The notes under the pieces are model-generated. The model was not told the DNA's origin. It saw nothing but the letters and a program-made list of their open reading frames with translations, and made no database searches. A DNA stretch of 20,866 bases from RGIG7450 sp045577655 (GTDB lineage: Bacteria > Bacillota > Clostridia > RUG12999): contig JAZNIU010000057.1 in the NCBI GenBank assembly GCA_045577655.1, positions 1-20,866 on the forward strand, given 5' to 3'. Positions 13,914-20,866 of the stretch are shown here, piece by piece. Numbering within the stretch: position 1 is the stretch's first letter; every line of letters begins with the position of its first letter. Position numbers and translations under genes: made by a program.

Positions 13914-15833
13914 TCATTTTAGTTCTGTTATAATGTCATCTGTAATTTCAATAATCTTCTGACCTTTGAAAAAATTTAAACATTTTGTAAGTATATCTTC
14001 GTCAATTTGTATGTTAAACATATTTTCTATGTCCGAACACATAGTGACCGGGTCAATATGTATATTTCCCTCAAACGACTTAAGATAGCTGTATACTGCA
14101 GTTAAAATTTCCCGCTGGGGCGGACGGTCTTCCGCCGGCAGAGTATCTATATCGGAAATTATAAACTGTGGTGTTTTGGTGTTGTTCCACTCGTTAAGTG
14201 AAAGAGAGCCGATTACTGTTACATAATCGTCTACGGCACAAAGCTCGTTAATGTCCGGCCTGCGAAAAGCAAGTGCCTCAAAAGTTGTACCGTCTTTCCA
14301 CAAACCAAGCTTTATGTGCTGACCTTTGTCGCCCATTATGCGTTTTGAAACTATGCGGGCGTTGGTCACAATAAAACCCGGTTTCGGATTTGAAGTTCCA
14401 AAAGGTTCGAGAATGTTAAGACTTTCAATATCAGAAACGGTTATATACTCCGGAGGAAGTTCAAAATCTACAGTAACAGAAGGATTTTTTGCTTCTTCCG
14501 ACATATTTTTCTGTGCAAATATATTAAGCTCTTTATCCAGCTTTTCTATGTTCTCAAGCGGGACGGTAAAACCGGCAGCAAGTTCGTGACCGCCATATTT
14601 GGTAAACAGGTCACCGCAGGATTTCATAGCGTCAAAAAGATTAAATCCGGGAACGCTTCTGCCCGAACCTTTGCCCACTCCGTCGTCACAACTTATAAGC
14701 ATACAAGGTTTATGATATTTTGAAGTTATTCTTGACGCAACAATACCAATTATTCCATGGTGCCAGCCATATCCGGACAACACAAGAATACGTTTATCCT
14801 TGAGGTCTGCGATTGATTCAACCATTTTTTCAGCGTCGTGGAAAATAATGGCTTCCTGATACTGACGGTCTTTGTTCTCAACGTCAAGATATTCTGAAAG
14901 TTCCATGCATTCAGAAAGGTGTTCGGAAAGCAAAAGCCTGACGGCTTTCTCAGGGTTTCCGATTCGTCCTGCCGCATTGATTCTTGGTGCAATTGTAAAA
15001 CCAACGGCAGTAGCATCAATTTTTTTGCCGTGAAGACCGGCAACTGTTATAAGACTGCTTAGCCCCGTATTTGGAGACTGGGCAAGTTTTTTCAGACCAA
15101 AGTCAACAATAATCCGGTTTTCTCCGGTTAAATCCACAACATCGGCAATCGTACCGACGGCTATAATATCGCCGAAAAGGTCAAGTATTTTAACAGAAAC
15201 GCCGTTTTCCAGAGCACAGAGCAGCTTGAAAACCACGCCTACTCCGGAGAGAGATTTAAATGGATATGAGCAATCATTTCTGTGCGGATTTACAACAACA
15301 CAATCGGGCAAAGTTTCCGGACATTGATGGTGGTCGGTAACAACCACCCCCATGCCAAGCTCTTTGGCAAAAGCAACCTCGTTTACAGCAGTTATCCCTG
15401 TGTCAACAGTTATAATAAGGTCGCAACCTTTTTTGTGAATGGCTGATATTGCATCACAGTTCATACCATATCCTTCTGTGTCACGGCTGGGGATGTAAAA
15501 AGATACATCAACACCCCGGAGAGAAAGGTATTTCATAAGCACGCTGACAGAGGTAATCCCGTCAACATCATAGTCGCCATATATTGTTATTCTTTTTTTC
15601 TTGGCTATTGCATCCTTTATAATTTCTGTTGCCCTGTCCATATCTTTCATCAGAAATGGTGAATAGAGATTGTAGATAGACTTGTCAACATACGACAAAA
15701 ACTGGTCAGGGGAGGAAACTCCTCGATTAAGGGCAATCGCAGCTGTAAAAGGGGAAATATCCAGAGCTGTTGCAACAGAAAGAGCAAGCGGATGCCGGGG
15801 ATGATATTCCCTGTACAAGATGGTCTTATTCAT
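13914..15833 (-). CDS. recJ: Single-stranded-DNA-specific 5'-3' exonuclease RecJ
   Basis: RecJ degrades single-stranded DNA from the 5' end in recombination and mismatch or base excision repair. The DHH domain shows YGDYDVDGITS (85-95), VDTGIT (143-148) and the DHH triad at 167-169 (TDHHQC). The DHHA1 part follows with GWHHGIIGIVASR and GSGRSVPGFNLF. An OB-fold region (about 450-560) and a short C-terminal domain finish the 639 residues, a normal RecJ core without the longer extension seen in some Bacilli. AAAGGA precedes the ATG by 6 bases, 11 bases after trmL. Its place in an operon with nfo suggests joint supply of DNA-repair functions, which is inference. Confidence 0.96.
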   Translation of the reverse strand: MNKTILYREYHPRHPLALSVATALDISPFTAAIALNRGVSSPDQFLSYVDKSIYNLYSPFLMKDMDRATEIIKDAIAKKKRITIYGDYDVDGITSVSVLMKYLSLRGVDVSFYIPSRDTEGYGMNCDAISAIHKKGCDLIITVDTGITAVNEVAFAKELGMGVVVTDHHQCPETLPDCVVVNPHRNDCSYPFKSLSGVGVVFKLLCALENGVSVKILDLFGDIIAVGTIADVVDLTGENRIIVDFGLKKLAQSPNTGLSSLITVAGLHGKKIDATAVGFTIAPRINAAGRIGNPEKAVRLLLSEHLSECMELSEYLDVENKDRQYQEAIIFHDAEKMVESIADLKDKRILVLSGYGWHHGIIGIVASRITSKYHKPCMLISCDDGVGKGSGRSVPGFNLFDAMKSCGDLFTKYGGHELAAGFTVPLENIEKLDKELNIFAQKNMSEEAKNPSVTVDFELPPEYITVSDIESLNILEPFGTSNPKPGFIVTNARIVSKRIMGDKGQHIKLGLWKDGTTFEALAFRRPDINELCAVDDYVTVIGSLSLNEWNNTKTPQFIISDIDTLPAEDRPPQREILTAVYSYLKSFEGNIHIDPVTMCSDIENMFNIQIDEDILTKCLNFFKGQKIIEITDDIITELK

Positions 15834-15844
15834 TGCAAATCCTT

Positions 15845-16327
15845 TCAGTCAAAATATTCTGAACCTGATTTTAAACACTTAAAACCTGTTTGTCTCAATG
15901 CTTCATACAGAACAATACAAACGGAGTTGGACAGATTGAGGCTGCGGGTGTCAGACCGCATAGGAATCCTGATTGCCCGGTCCAGATTATCTTTTAAAAG
16001 CTTTTCGGGAAGACCGGCAGTTTCTTTGCCGAAAAAGAAATAATCGTTGTCTTTGAATTTAACATCGGCATAACACGTTGGTGCTTTTGTGGTACAAAAG
16101 TAGAAAGAACCGCCCTTGTTTTTCTCGAAAAAATCGTCAAGATTTTTATAATATATAATATTTAGCAAATGCCAATAGTCGAGACCGGCACGTTTAAGTT
16201 TTTTATCGTCAATTTTAAACCCCATGGGCTCAATTATGTGAAGCGTTGAGCCTGTAACACTGCAGGTTCGTGCAATATTTCCCGTGTTCTGAGGTATTTC
16301 CGGTTCTACAAGTACAAGATTAAACAT
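15845..16327 (-). CDS. trmL: tRNA (cytidine/uridine(34)-2'-O)-methyltransferase
   Basis: A minimal 160-residue SPOUT methyltransferase that puts a 2'-O-methyl on the wobble base of certain leucine tRNAs using S-adenosylmethionine. Motifs: N-terminal VLVEPEIPQNTGNIAR (6-20), FGKETAGLP (about 99-107), IPMRSDTRSLNLSNSV (about 121-136), the last forming the trefoil knot. Length and motif spacing match TrmL (YibK/CspR) with no RNA-binding extension. AAAGG lies 6 bases upstream. It is 17 bases behind the amidase gene and 11 ahead of recJ. Confidence 0.95.
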   Translation of the reverse strand: MFNLVLVEPEIPQNTGNIARTCSVTGSTLHIIEPMGFKIDDKKLKRAGLDYWHLLNIIYYKNLDDFFEKNKGGSFYFCTTKAPTCYADVKFKDNDYFFFGKETAGLPEKLLKDNLDRAIRIPMRSDTRSLNLSNSVCIVLYEALRQTGFKCLKSGSEYFD

Positions 16328-16344
16328 AGTGTGCCTTTCTGCAG

Positions 16345-17784
16345 TTATTTGTCTAAAACCTCAAGAATTCCGTTTGCAATTCCTTTGGCAGCAAGACTTA
16401 AGTTGTCTTTTTGCAGCAAAAACTTCTGGTCTTCGTAATCGCTTATAAAGGCCACCTCAACCAACACAGCTGCGGTTTCGGTTCCCCTTAAAACGGCAAG
16501 GTCATCTTCCGAACGTATGCCACCATCATACAAATTTGTTTCTTTTACCAGGTGTTTTTGTATAATTTCTGCAATGGATTTTGAAGATTTAAGATTAGGA
16601 TATTTTATATCTTTTCTTTTGCTGTACAATGTGAGCGAGCCCGATGCCTCTGAGGTATGAGAGTTATGATGTATGCTCACGTAAAGCAATGCATTGTTGT
16701 TATTCGAAATATTATATCGGCTGCTGAGCGACATAGCTGTGTCGGTTGAACGGGTGAGAATTACGTTCACACCGTTTTCTTTTAGAATTTCAGCGACTTC
16801 GAGAGTTATTGAAAGGTTAAGATCCTTTTCATAAAGCAGTTTATCACCGTTTTCGTCATAGCCGATTGCTCCAACGTCGCTGCCGCCGTGACCCGCATCA
16901 AGAACAACAATGGAGTCGTCGGTAACTTCCCAATATTTATCTTCGATAATTTCAATTTCCGGTTCTTCGGGCGTTGTTGTTGAGGTTATATCTGATGTAA
17001 CGGACGATGGATCGGAAAGAACGGAATTCATCGTAAAAGTAAGAGTTGCAGACAATTTGTTCGAAGCAAGAACAAAATTTTTCTTCAAAACATCGTCAAG
17101 GTCGGCAACAATTTTGTAAAAACCATCGTGGTTTGCCATTCTTATCTGTTTAATTCCTCCATCACCCACGGTTATTGTTTTGCTGCCCGAAAAAGTTGCG
17201 CCTTCAAGCTCTAAAACAGTGCGGACAGGGTTGTCCAGATTGTAAAGATGCTGGTTTTTAAGGGGCGATGAAAAAGTAAATTTCAACGTAAACGTTTTGC
17301 CCGAAACAGAATAAACAATAGATTTTATAGTATTATCCGAGTCGGGTAGAATTTCGTCTTCATCCTCAGTTCTAATGAGCACTGAACGGTTGCTGTCGTC
17401 CCAAAACACTTCAGCACCAAGTGTTTCCGCGATAAATCTGACAGGCAAAAGAGTGCGGTCGTTTATTATTATCGGGGGAGTATCCAATTCCTTTTCCACA
17501 AGATTCACCTGAGCGGTTTTGGAATTGATGGTAAGTAAAATGGTTGTATTATCAAGTCTTATTGTCACTTGTTTTTTAACTCCGTTCCATTTAACAGAGG
17601 CACCAAGCCCCTCAAAAAGTGCACGAGCAGGAACGAGTGTGCGGTCATCTCTAATAACCGGTGGAACATCGCAGGTAATCTCTTTGCTATCCACAAAAAG
17701 TTTTATATCCTGTGCAGGTGTGACAATCGGAGATGATAAAAATATTATAAATACTAATATAATTGGTAGTAATCGTAATTTCAT
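16345..17784 (-). CDS. Secreted N-acetylmuramoyl-L-alanine amidase with stalk and AMIN domains
   Basis: A 479-residue exported enzyme that cuts the bond between MurNAc and the stem peptide of peptidoglycan. It begins with a signal peptide (about 1-24, hydrophobic core LPIILVFIIFLSS, cleavage probably after TPA). Next are two copper-amine-oxidase-N type stalk repeats (about 28-77 and 85-137), each with a PxxxxDRTLxPxR signature. An AMIN-like beta domain (about 150-255) follows, then a Ser/Thr/Pro/Glu linker, and an Amidase_3 catalytic domain (about 292-479). Zinc ligands H299 (DAGHGG), E319 and H372 (SIHHN) and catalytic E443 (VEVAF) are all present. No anchor motif is seen, so binding to wall is likely through the stalk and AMIN parts. 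GGGAGG lies 6 bases before ATG. First gene of the operon, 91 bases after murC. It may act in septum cleavage or sporulation; the sequence does not decide. Confidence 0.93.
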   Translation of the reverse strand: MKLRLLPIILVFIIFLSSPIVTPAQDIKLFVDSKEITCDVPPVIRDDRTLVPARALFEGLGASVKWNGVKKQVTIRLDNTTILLTINSKTAQVNLVEKELDTPPIIINDRTLLPVRFIAETLGAEVFWDDSNRSVLIRTEDEDEILPDSDNTIKSIVYSVSGKTFTLKFTFSSPLKNQHLYNLDNPVRTVLELEGATFSGSKTITVGDGGIKQIRMANHDGFYKIVADLDDVLKKNFVLASNKLSATLTFTMNSVLSDPSSVTSDITSTTTPEEPEIEIIEDKYWEVTDDSIVVLDAGHGGSDVGAIGYDENGDKLLYEKDLNLSITLEVAEILKENGVNVILTRSTDTAMSLSSRYNISNNNNALLYVSIHHNSHTSEASGSLTLYSKRKDIKYPNLKSSKSIAEIIQKHLVKETNLYDGGIRSEDDLAVLRGTETAAVLVEVAFISDYEDQKFLLQKDNLSLAAKGIANGILEVLDK

Positions 17785-17884
17785 ATGGGGCCTCCCGGTG
17801 GAACAAAATAATAGTATATCTTTTATTATTCGACAGAAAAGGCACGCTATCCTTTGATATAATAAAAAAGTAATGTTATTGTAA
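17785..17884 (-). promoter_or_regulatory. Probable weak promoter region of the amidase-led operon
   Basis: On the minus strand TTACAA (17884-17879), 17-base spacer, TATATC (17861-17856), with the -35 overlapping the murC end. A second -10-like TATACT at 17818-17813 has no good -35. A short hairpin (AAAGG/CCTTT, 17855-17837) is too weak to call a murC terminator. Read-through from murC is possible. Confidence 0.35.
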
Positions 17885-19228
17885 TATTAGGTCAGTCAGG
17901 CCAACGATGTCACCGGCGCCCATAACGATAACAATGTCGTCTTTCTCCAGAATGCTTTTGATATGGGCTGCAATTTTCTCAAAGCTTCCTATATATATAG
18001 AGCCGTCAATTTTGGCTGCAAGCAAGGCAGAGGAAATGCTTCCGTCATCTTTTTCACGGGCGGCATATATATCTGCAAGTATAACAACATCAACTTCCCC
18101 AAGCACTTTAACAAAATCTTCAAAAAAAAGTTTTGTCCGTGAATAGGTATGTGGCTGGAACACACAGATTATTTTTCCTTTTGCAATACTTTTTGCAGTT
18201 TCAAAAGTAGCTTTGATTTCAGTGGGGTGATGTGCATAATCATCATATATATATGCACCGCCTGACATTCCTTTAAATTCAAAGCGTCTGGATGCACCTT
18301 TGAAATCACTGAGGGCATCGGCGGCCTTTTGCATATCAAGCCCAAACATATAAGCGTTGGAAAGAGCTGCCATAGAATTCAGTATATTATGATTGCCGTG
18401 CAGAGAAAGCTTAACTTTGCAAAGCACATGGTCTTCGCGGACAAGCAGATATTCGGTACCCTCCGGTGAAAGAGTTATGTCTCTGGCAGAAAGGGTTCCG
18501 CCTGTCAGGCCATAAGTAACAACCTTCTGCGGAATATCCGAAACCAGCTTCATAAGGTCAGGATCATCAAAACATGCAATAACAAATCCGTCTTTTTCAA
18601 CATTTTTCAGAAACTCAGCATATGCTAAGTGATAGTCGTCAGCATCTTTAAAGTAGTCCAGATGGTCAGGTTCTACATTAAGTATAGTTGCAGAGTGAGG
18701 AAAGAAGTTTAAAAAGCTTCTGCAGTATTCACAGGCCTCTGCAATAAAATAATCGCTTTTGCCAAGCTTCATATTATTATTTATAATATCAAGCTGGGCG
18801 CCAACAAGTATTGTCGGATCAAGAGAAAGTTTTTCAAATATATATGACACCATTGATGTAACTGTGGTTTTCCCGTGAGTTCCGGCAATTGCCATAGAAT
18901 TTTTGTAGCTCTTCATAATATTTCCCAAAAGGGCTGCACGGGGAAGGGTATCAATTCCGAGTCTCACCGCTTCAGCAAATTCCGGGTTATCCGGTTTTAT
19001 GGCAGAAGTGTAAACCACACAATCAGCTCCGCAAACGTTTTTGGGGCTGTGACCCTGGTAAAATGTCAGTCCCAGAGATTCCAGATGCTTTATAATAGGA
19101 GAGTATGTTATGTCAGAACCGGAAACATGAATGCCTTTTGACAACAAAATCTCGGCAAGGCCACTCATGCTGATTCCGCCTACGCCTATAAAATGTACAT
19201 TATTCTTGGTAAATAAAACATTATTCAT
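17876..19228 (-). CDS. murC: UDP-N-acetylmuramate--L-alanine ligase MurC
   Basis: MurC uses ATP to join L-alanine to UDP-MurNAc, the first amino-acid step of peptidoglycan precursor synthesis in the cytoplasm. The 450 residues show an N-terminal nucleotide-binding domain with FIGVGGISMSGLAEI (about 13-27), the Mur ATPase loop GTHGKTT (116-122), ExxEYxRSF-like AEACEYCRSF and NVEPDHLDYF in the central domain, HGNHNILN near 277-284, and YDDYAHHPTE (328-337) in the C-terminal domain. The ATG at 19228 is chosen: AGAGGA lies 8 bases upstream, while the codon just before it (19231) is TTG. It stands apart from other mur genes and faces away from the 3D-domain gene, with a long leader. Confidence 0.97.
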   Translation of the reverse strand: MNNVLFTKNNVHFIGVGGISMSGLAEILLSKGIHVSGSDITYSPIIKHLESLGLTFYQGHSPKNVCGADCVVYTSAIKPDNPEFAEAVRLGIDTLPRAALLGNIMKSYKNSMAIAGTHGKTTVTSMVSYIFEKLSLDPTILVGAQLDIINNNMKLGKSDYFIAEACEYCRSFLNFFPHSATILNVEPDHLDYFKDADDYHLAYAEFLKNVEKDGFVIACFDDPDLMKLVSDIPQKVVTYGLTGGTLSARDITLSPEGTEYLLVREDHVLCKVKLSLHGNHNILNSMAALSNAYMFGLDMQKAADALSDFKGASRRFEFKGMSGGAYIYDDYAHHPTEIKATFETAKSIAKGKIICVFQPHTYSRTKLFFEDFVKVLGEVDVVILADIYAAREKDDGSISSALLAAKIDGSIYIGSFEKIAAHIKSILEKDDIVIVMGAGDIVGLTDLILQ

Positions 19229-19494
19229 CAAAATAATCCTCTATTTCGCATAAATTTATTGTGTTATCTGCTAAATTCAAAAAGAAAATGCATGTGTTTT
19301 TTCTACATCTTTACTAAAAGAGCATATTTCGTAAAAATCATTTATATATTATTACTATATGATTGATGCAAAAATAAATTACAATTGTGCAGAAACAACA
19401 AAAAACACAAAAACAAGTGGTAAAAAATGTTATTGAGTGGTTGGGTGCATATACTGTGGTATATACAACGGTATATATAAGTAAAAACACAATA
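19229..19494 (-). promoter_or_regulatory. Long AT-rich 5' leader of murC
   Basis: About 265 nt lie between the predicted murC start of transcription and its ATG. I find no gene, riboswitch core or T-box in it. It holds U-rich runs (19385-19435 as minus RNA), a loose AT hairpin near 19339-19366, and a second weak promoter candidate (TTGCAT 19371-19366, 17 bases, TATATA 19348-19343) that would give a shorter leader of about 110 nt. Confidence 0.4.
19447..19478. repeat. Three helically phased TATATA-type repeats downstream of the murC start
   Basis: GCATATAC (19447-19454), GGTATATA (19458-19465) and GGTATATA (19470-19477) recur every 11-12 bases. The last two are identical octamers. They lie just inside the transcribed murC leader. 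Could be a protein-binding cluster; simple AT-rich recurrence is the alternative. Confidence 0.4.
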
Positions 19495-19500
19495 TATTCT

Positions 19501-19529
19501 ATTTTACACTTATTTTGGGTTGTTGTCAA
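19501..19529 (-). promoter_or_regulatory. Promoter of murC
   Basis: On the minus strand a perfect TTGACA (19529-19524), 17-base spacer, TAAAAT (19506-19501). Expected start near 19494. Confidence 0.75.
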
Positions 19530-19552
19530 TACGCAGATTTGTGCTTTCAAAT

Positions 19553-19581
19553 TTGACAAACCGGAATAATTATAGTAAAAT
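19553..19581 (+). promoter_or_regulatory. Promoter of the G5/3D-domain gene
   Basis: TTGACA (19553-19558), 17-base spacer, TAAAAT (19576-19581). Its -35 lies 23 bases from the -35 of the divergent murC promoter. Transcript start near 19588 leaves a leader of about 22 nt with AAAGGAG. Confidence 0.8.
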
Positions 19582-19609
19582 GGTCGACGGTGAAAGGAGA
19601 TGTGTTAAA

Positions 19610-20680
19610 ATGTTTGGAGCACGAAAAACAGTCTCCGAGGTGTTAGCCTCAAGACTGTCACAGGCTATTCTGCTTGTGCTTGCTGCCGTAACTGTAATGA
19701 CCACCTCTACGCTTTTATCCATCAAAACCGTTACCGTAAGGGTTGACGGTGGACGTCCAAAGGTAATCACAACATTGGACAAAACCGTGGGTCAGGTTCT
19801 GGCTCACAACAACATTGCAGTCGGAGAACACGACATTGTTTCTCCGCCTCTTGCATCGCGTTTGAAAGAAAACCGGAGTATTACTATAGCAAGAGCATTT
19901 CCCGTTGATGTAGATCTGGGGAATGAGAGGGTTGTAATTTATTCTGCCGGAAGAACAGTTGCCGAGTCTTTGACATCAAACGGAATTGTTCTCGGTGAAT
20001 ATGATATTGTAGCCCCATCGTTGGATAGCGTAGTAAACAAGGGAACAAAAATCAATATCACACAGGTGGCAAAGGATATGATAACGGTTGAAGAAGACAT
20101 TGCTTTCAGAACCATATCATTTCCAAACAGCAGTCTGGCGCGTGGAACAACAAGTATTAAAACCGAAGGTAAAGTAGGTAAAAAGGAAAGATACTATAAC
20201 GTTGTTTCCCACAATGGTGAAGAAATTTCCCGCGAACTTGTTGGAGAAAAAATTGTAAGTCAACCGGTAAATCAAGTGGTTGAGTATGGAGTTTCCTATT
20301 ATGGAACAGTGGTTTCCCGTGGAAACATTGATCGTGGAAATTCCGAAAACATGGCTTATTCATCTGTTATAACCTGTACAGCTACGGCGTACGACCTGTC
20401 TTATGCAAGCTGCGGTAAAAACCCCGGCGACAGAGGATACGGTATAACAGCCAGCGGTATGAGAGCACAAAGAGGTGTAATAGCCGTTGACCCGAGAGTA
20501 ATTCCTCTTGGAACAAAATTATATATTGAGTCGACCGACTCCTATCCTGACTATGGATATGCTATTGCAGGAGATACCGGCGGCGCAATAAAAGGAAACA
20601 GGGTTGACCTGTTTATGGATAGCTATTCCGAAGCAATACACTTTGGAAGAAGAAAAGTTAACGTATATATTTTAAGTTAG
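19610..20680 (+). CDS. Cell-wall protein with DUF348, G5 and 3D domains (YabE-like)
   Basis: A 356-residue exported protein, probably a peptidoglycan hydrolase related to Bacillus YabE and resuscitation-promoting factors. Layout: N-terminal signal anchor (about 18-38); two DUF348 repeats (about 40-93 and 97-152) with TVGQVLAHNNIAVGEHD and TVAESLTSNGIVLGEYD as matching cores; a G5 domain (about 154-228); and a C-terminal 3D domain (about 252-356), named for its three aspartates, here D294 (VDPRVIPLGT), D322 (AGDTGG) and D333 (RVDLF). The 3D fold is that of MltA-type lytic transglycosylases, so glycan-strand cleavage is likely. The start at 19610 has AAAGGAG 10 bases upstream; in-frame codons at 19520 and 19580 have no such site, and the former would precede the promoter. 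Single gene with its own promoter and terminator, divergent from murC, so wall synthesis and wall turnover start from one control region. Confidence 0.92.
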   Translation: MFGARKTVSEVLASRLSQAILLVLAAVTVMTTSTLLSIKTVTVRVDGGRPKVITTLDKTVGQVLAHNNIAVGEHDIVSPPLASRLKENRSITIARAFPVDVDLGNERVVIYSAGRTVAESLTSNGIVLGEYDIVAPSLDSVVNKGTKINITQVAKDMITVEEDIAFRTISFPNSSLARGTTSIKTEGKVGKKERYYNVVSHNGEEISRELVGEKIVSQPVNQVVEYGVSYYGTVVSRGNIDRGNSENMAYSSVITCTATAYDLSYASCGKNPGDRGYGITASGMRAQRGVIAVDPRVIPLGTKLYIESTDSYPDYGYAIAGDTGGAIKGNRVDLFMDSYSEAIHFGRRKVNVYILS

Positions 20681-20690
20681 TTATATGAAG

Positions 20691-20726
20691 AAAAACCCTG
20701 AAGTTCCCTCAGGGTTTTTTCTTTTT
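20691..20726 (+). terminator. Terminator of the G5/3D-domain gene
   Basis: AACCCTGA (20694-20701) pairs with TCAGGGTT (20709-20716) around a 7-base loop, followed by TTTTTTCTTTTTT. It starts 10 bases after the stop codon. Confidence 0.9.
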
Positions 20727-20747
20727 TAAAAAAAAGGAAAAAAAGGG

Positions 20748-20777
20748 TTGACAAGAGGGTGTGGGATGTGATATACT
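20748..20777 (+). promoter_or_regulatory. Strong promoter near the window end
   Basis: TTGACA (20748-20753), 18-base spacer, TATACT (20772-20777). The transcript would begin near 20784 and run to the window edge without an open reading frame or ribosome binding site. A second TTGACA follows at 20852-20857 with its -10 outside the window. Confidence 0.75.
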
Positions 20778-20851
20778 GAAAATCCACTCGTTTGAGGGGA
20801 TATCGCAGAAAAACTTTAGTCAAAGAAAATAAAAAAAGATAAAAAAAGGTA

Positions 20852-20857
20852 TTGACA
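20852..20857 (+). promoter_or_regulatory. Possible second -35 box, promoter cut by window end
   Basis: A perfect TTGACA lies 104 bases behind the previous one in an A-rich context. Only 9 bases remain, so a -10 box cannot be seen. Tandem promoters of this kind often precede rRNA or tRNA operons in Firmicutes. Confidence 0.4.
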
Positions 20858-20866
20858 AAGGGAGAA

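Noticed and set aside
19338..19559. 73-residue minus-strand frame upstream of murC
   Set aside because: It begins at a TTG upstream of the murC promoter, has no ribosome binding site and a repetitive, Cys/Phe/Val-rich translation.
19229..19609. Riboswitch or T-box in the murC/3D-gene region (c-di-AMP riboswitches often precede wall hydrolase genes)
   Set aside because: The plus leader is only about 22 nt, and in the minus leader I found no conserved riboswitch core or T-box sequence.
1..20866. CRISPR array, prophage, insertion sequence, toxin-antitoxin or defence genes
   Set aside because: No spacer-repeat periodicity, transposase, integrase or phage-like protein is present; apart from the edge palindrome the window is core genome.

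Overview
The window looks like chromosomal DNA of an anaerobic, low- to mid-GC Firmicute of class Clostridia, probably uncultured. Evidence: a single-chain pyruvate:ferredoxin oxidoreductase, strong AGGAGG-type ribosome binding sites, sigma-A promoters with 17-base spacers, a zinc-finger ClpE-type ATPase, a CD1247-type small protein, a bifunctional Rel, and a G5/3D-domain cell-wall protein. It is mostly core genome. I see no prophage, insertion sequence, CRISPR array, tRNA or rRNA inside it.

Left part (1-4930). The window opens inside a GC-rich palindromic intergenic repeat. Next is a minus-strand nifJ (PFOR). It diverges from a plus-strand orphan phosphoribosyltransferase across a 236-base region with two good promoters and several inverted repeats. 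After a shared terminator comes a tiny minus-strand gene (37 aa). Upstream of it lies what I consider the most interesting object here: a ~200-nt structured RNA (about 4820 to 4622, minus strand) with its own promoter, a 17-bp closing stem, nested helices, possible pseudoknots and an intrinsic terminator. An alternative hairpin competes with that terminator, and a second hairpin covers the ribosome binding site of the tiny gene.

Middle part (4933-8579). Two minus-strand protein quality-control genes, htrA (membrane-anchored PDZ serine protease) and clpE-type AAA+ ATPase, each have their own control region. The htrA promoter carries three octamers repeated every 11 bases, like a response-regulator site.

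Right-centre (8714-17784). Eight minus-strand genes run head to tail and end in a strong terminator: amidase, trmL, recJ, rel, nfo-like, pepP, efp and the CD1247-like gene. Gaps are 3-21 bases except before efp, which has its own promoter. The set combines cell-wall turnover, tRNA modification, DNA repair, stringent response, peptide turnover and translation elongation, so it reads as a housekeeping operon.

Right part (17876-20866). murC (minus) and a G5/3D-domain cell-wall hydrolase candidate (plus) diverge from back-to-back promoters 23 bases apart. murC has a ~265-nt leader with no coding content. After the hydrolase terminator there is a strong promoter, and a second TTGACA lies at the window edge. 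This tandem arrangement suggests a highly expressed gene, perhaps a stable-RNA operon, just outside the window.
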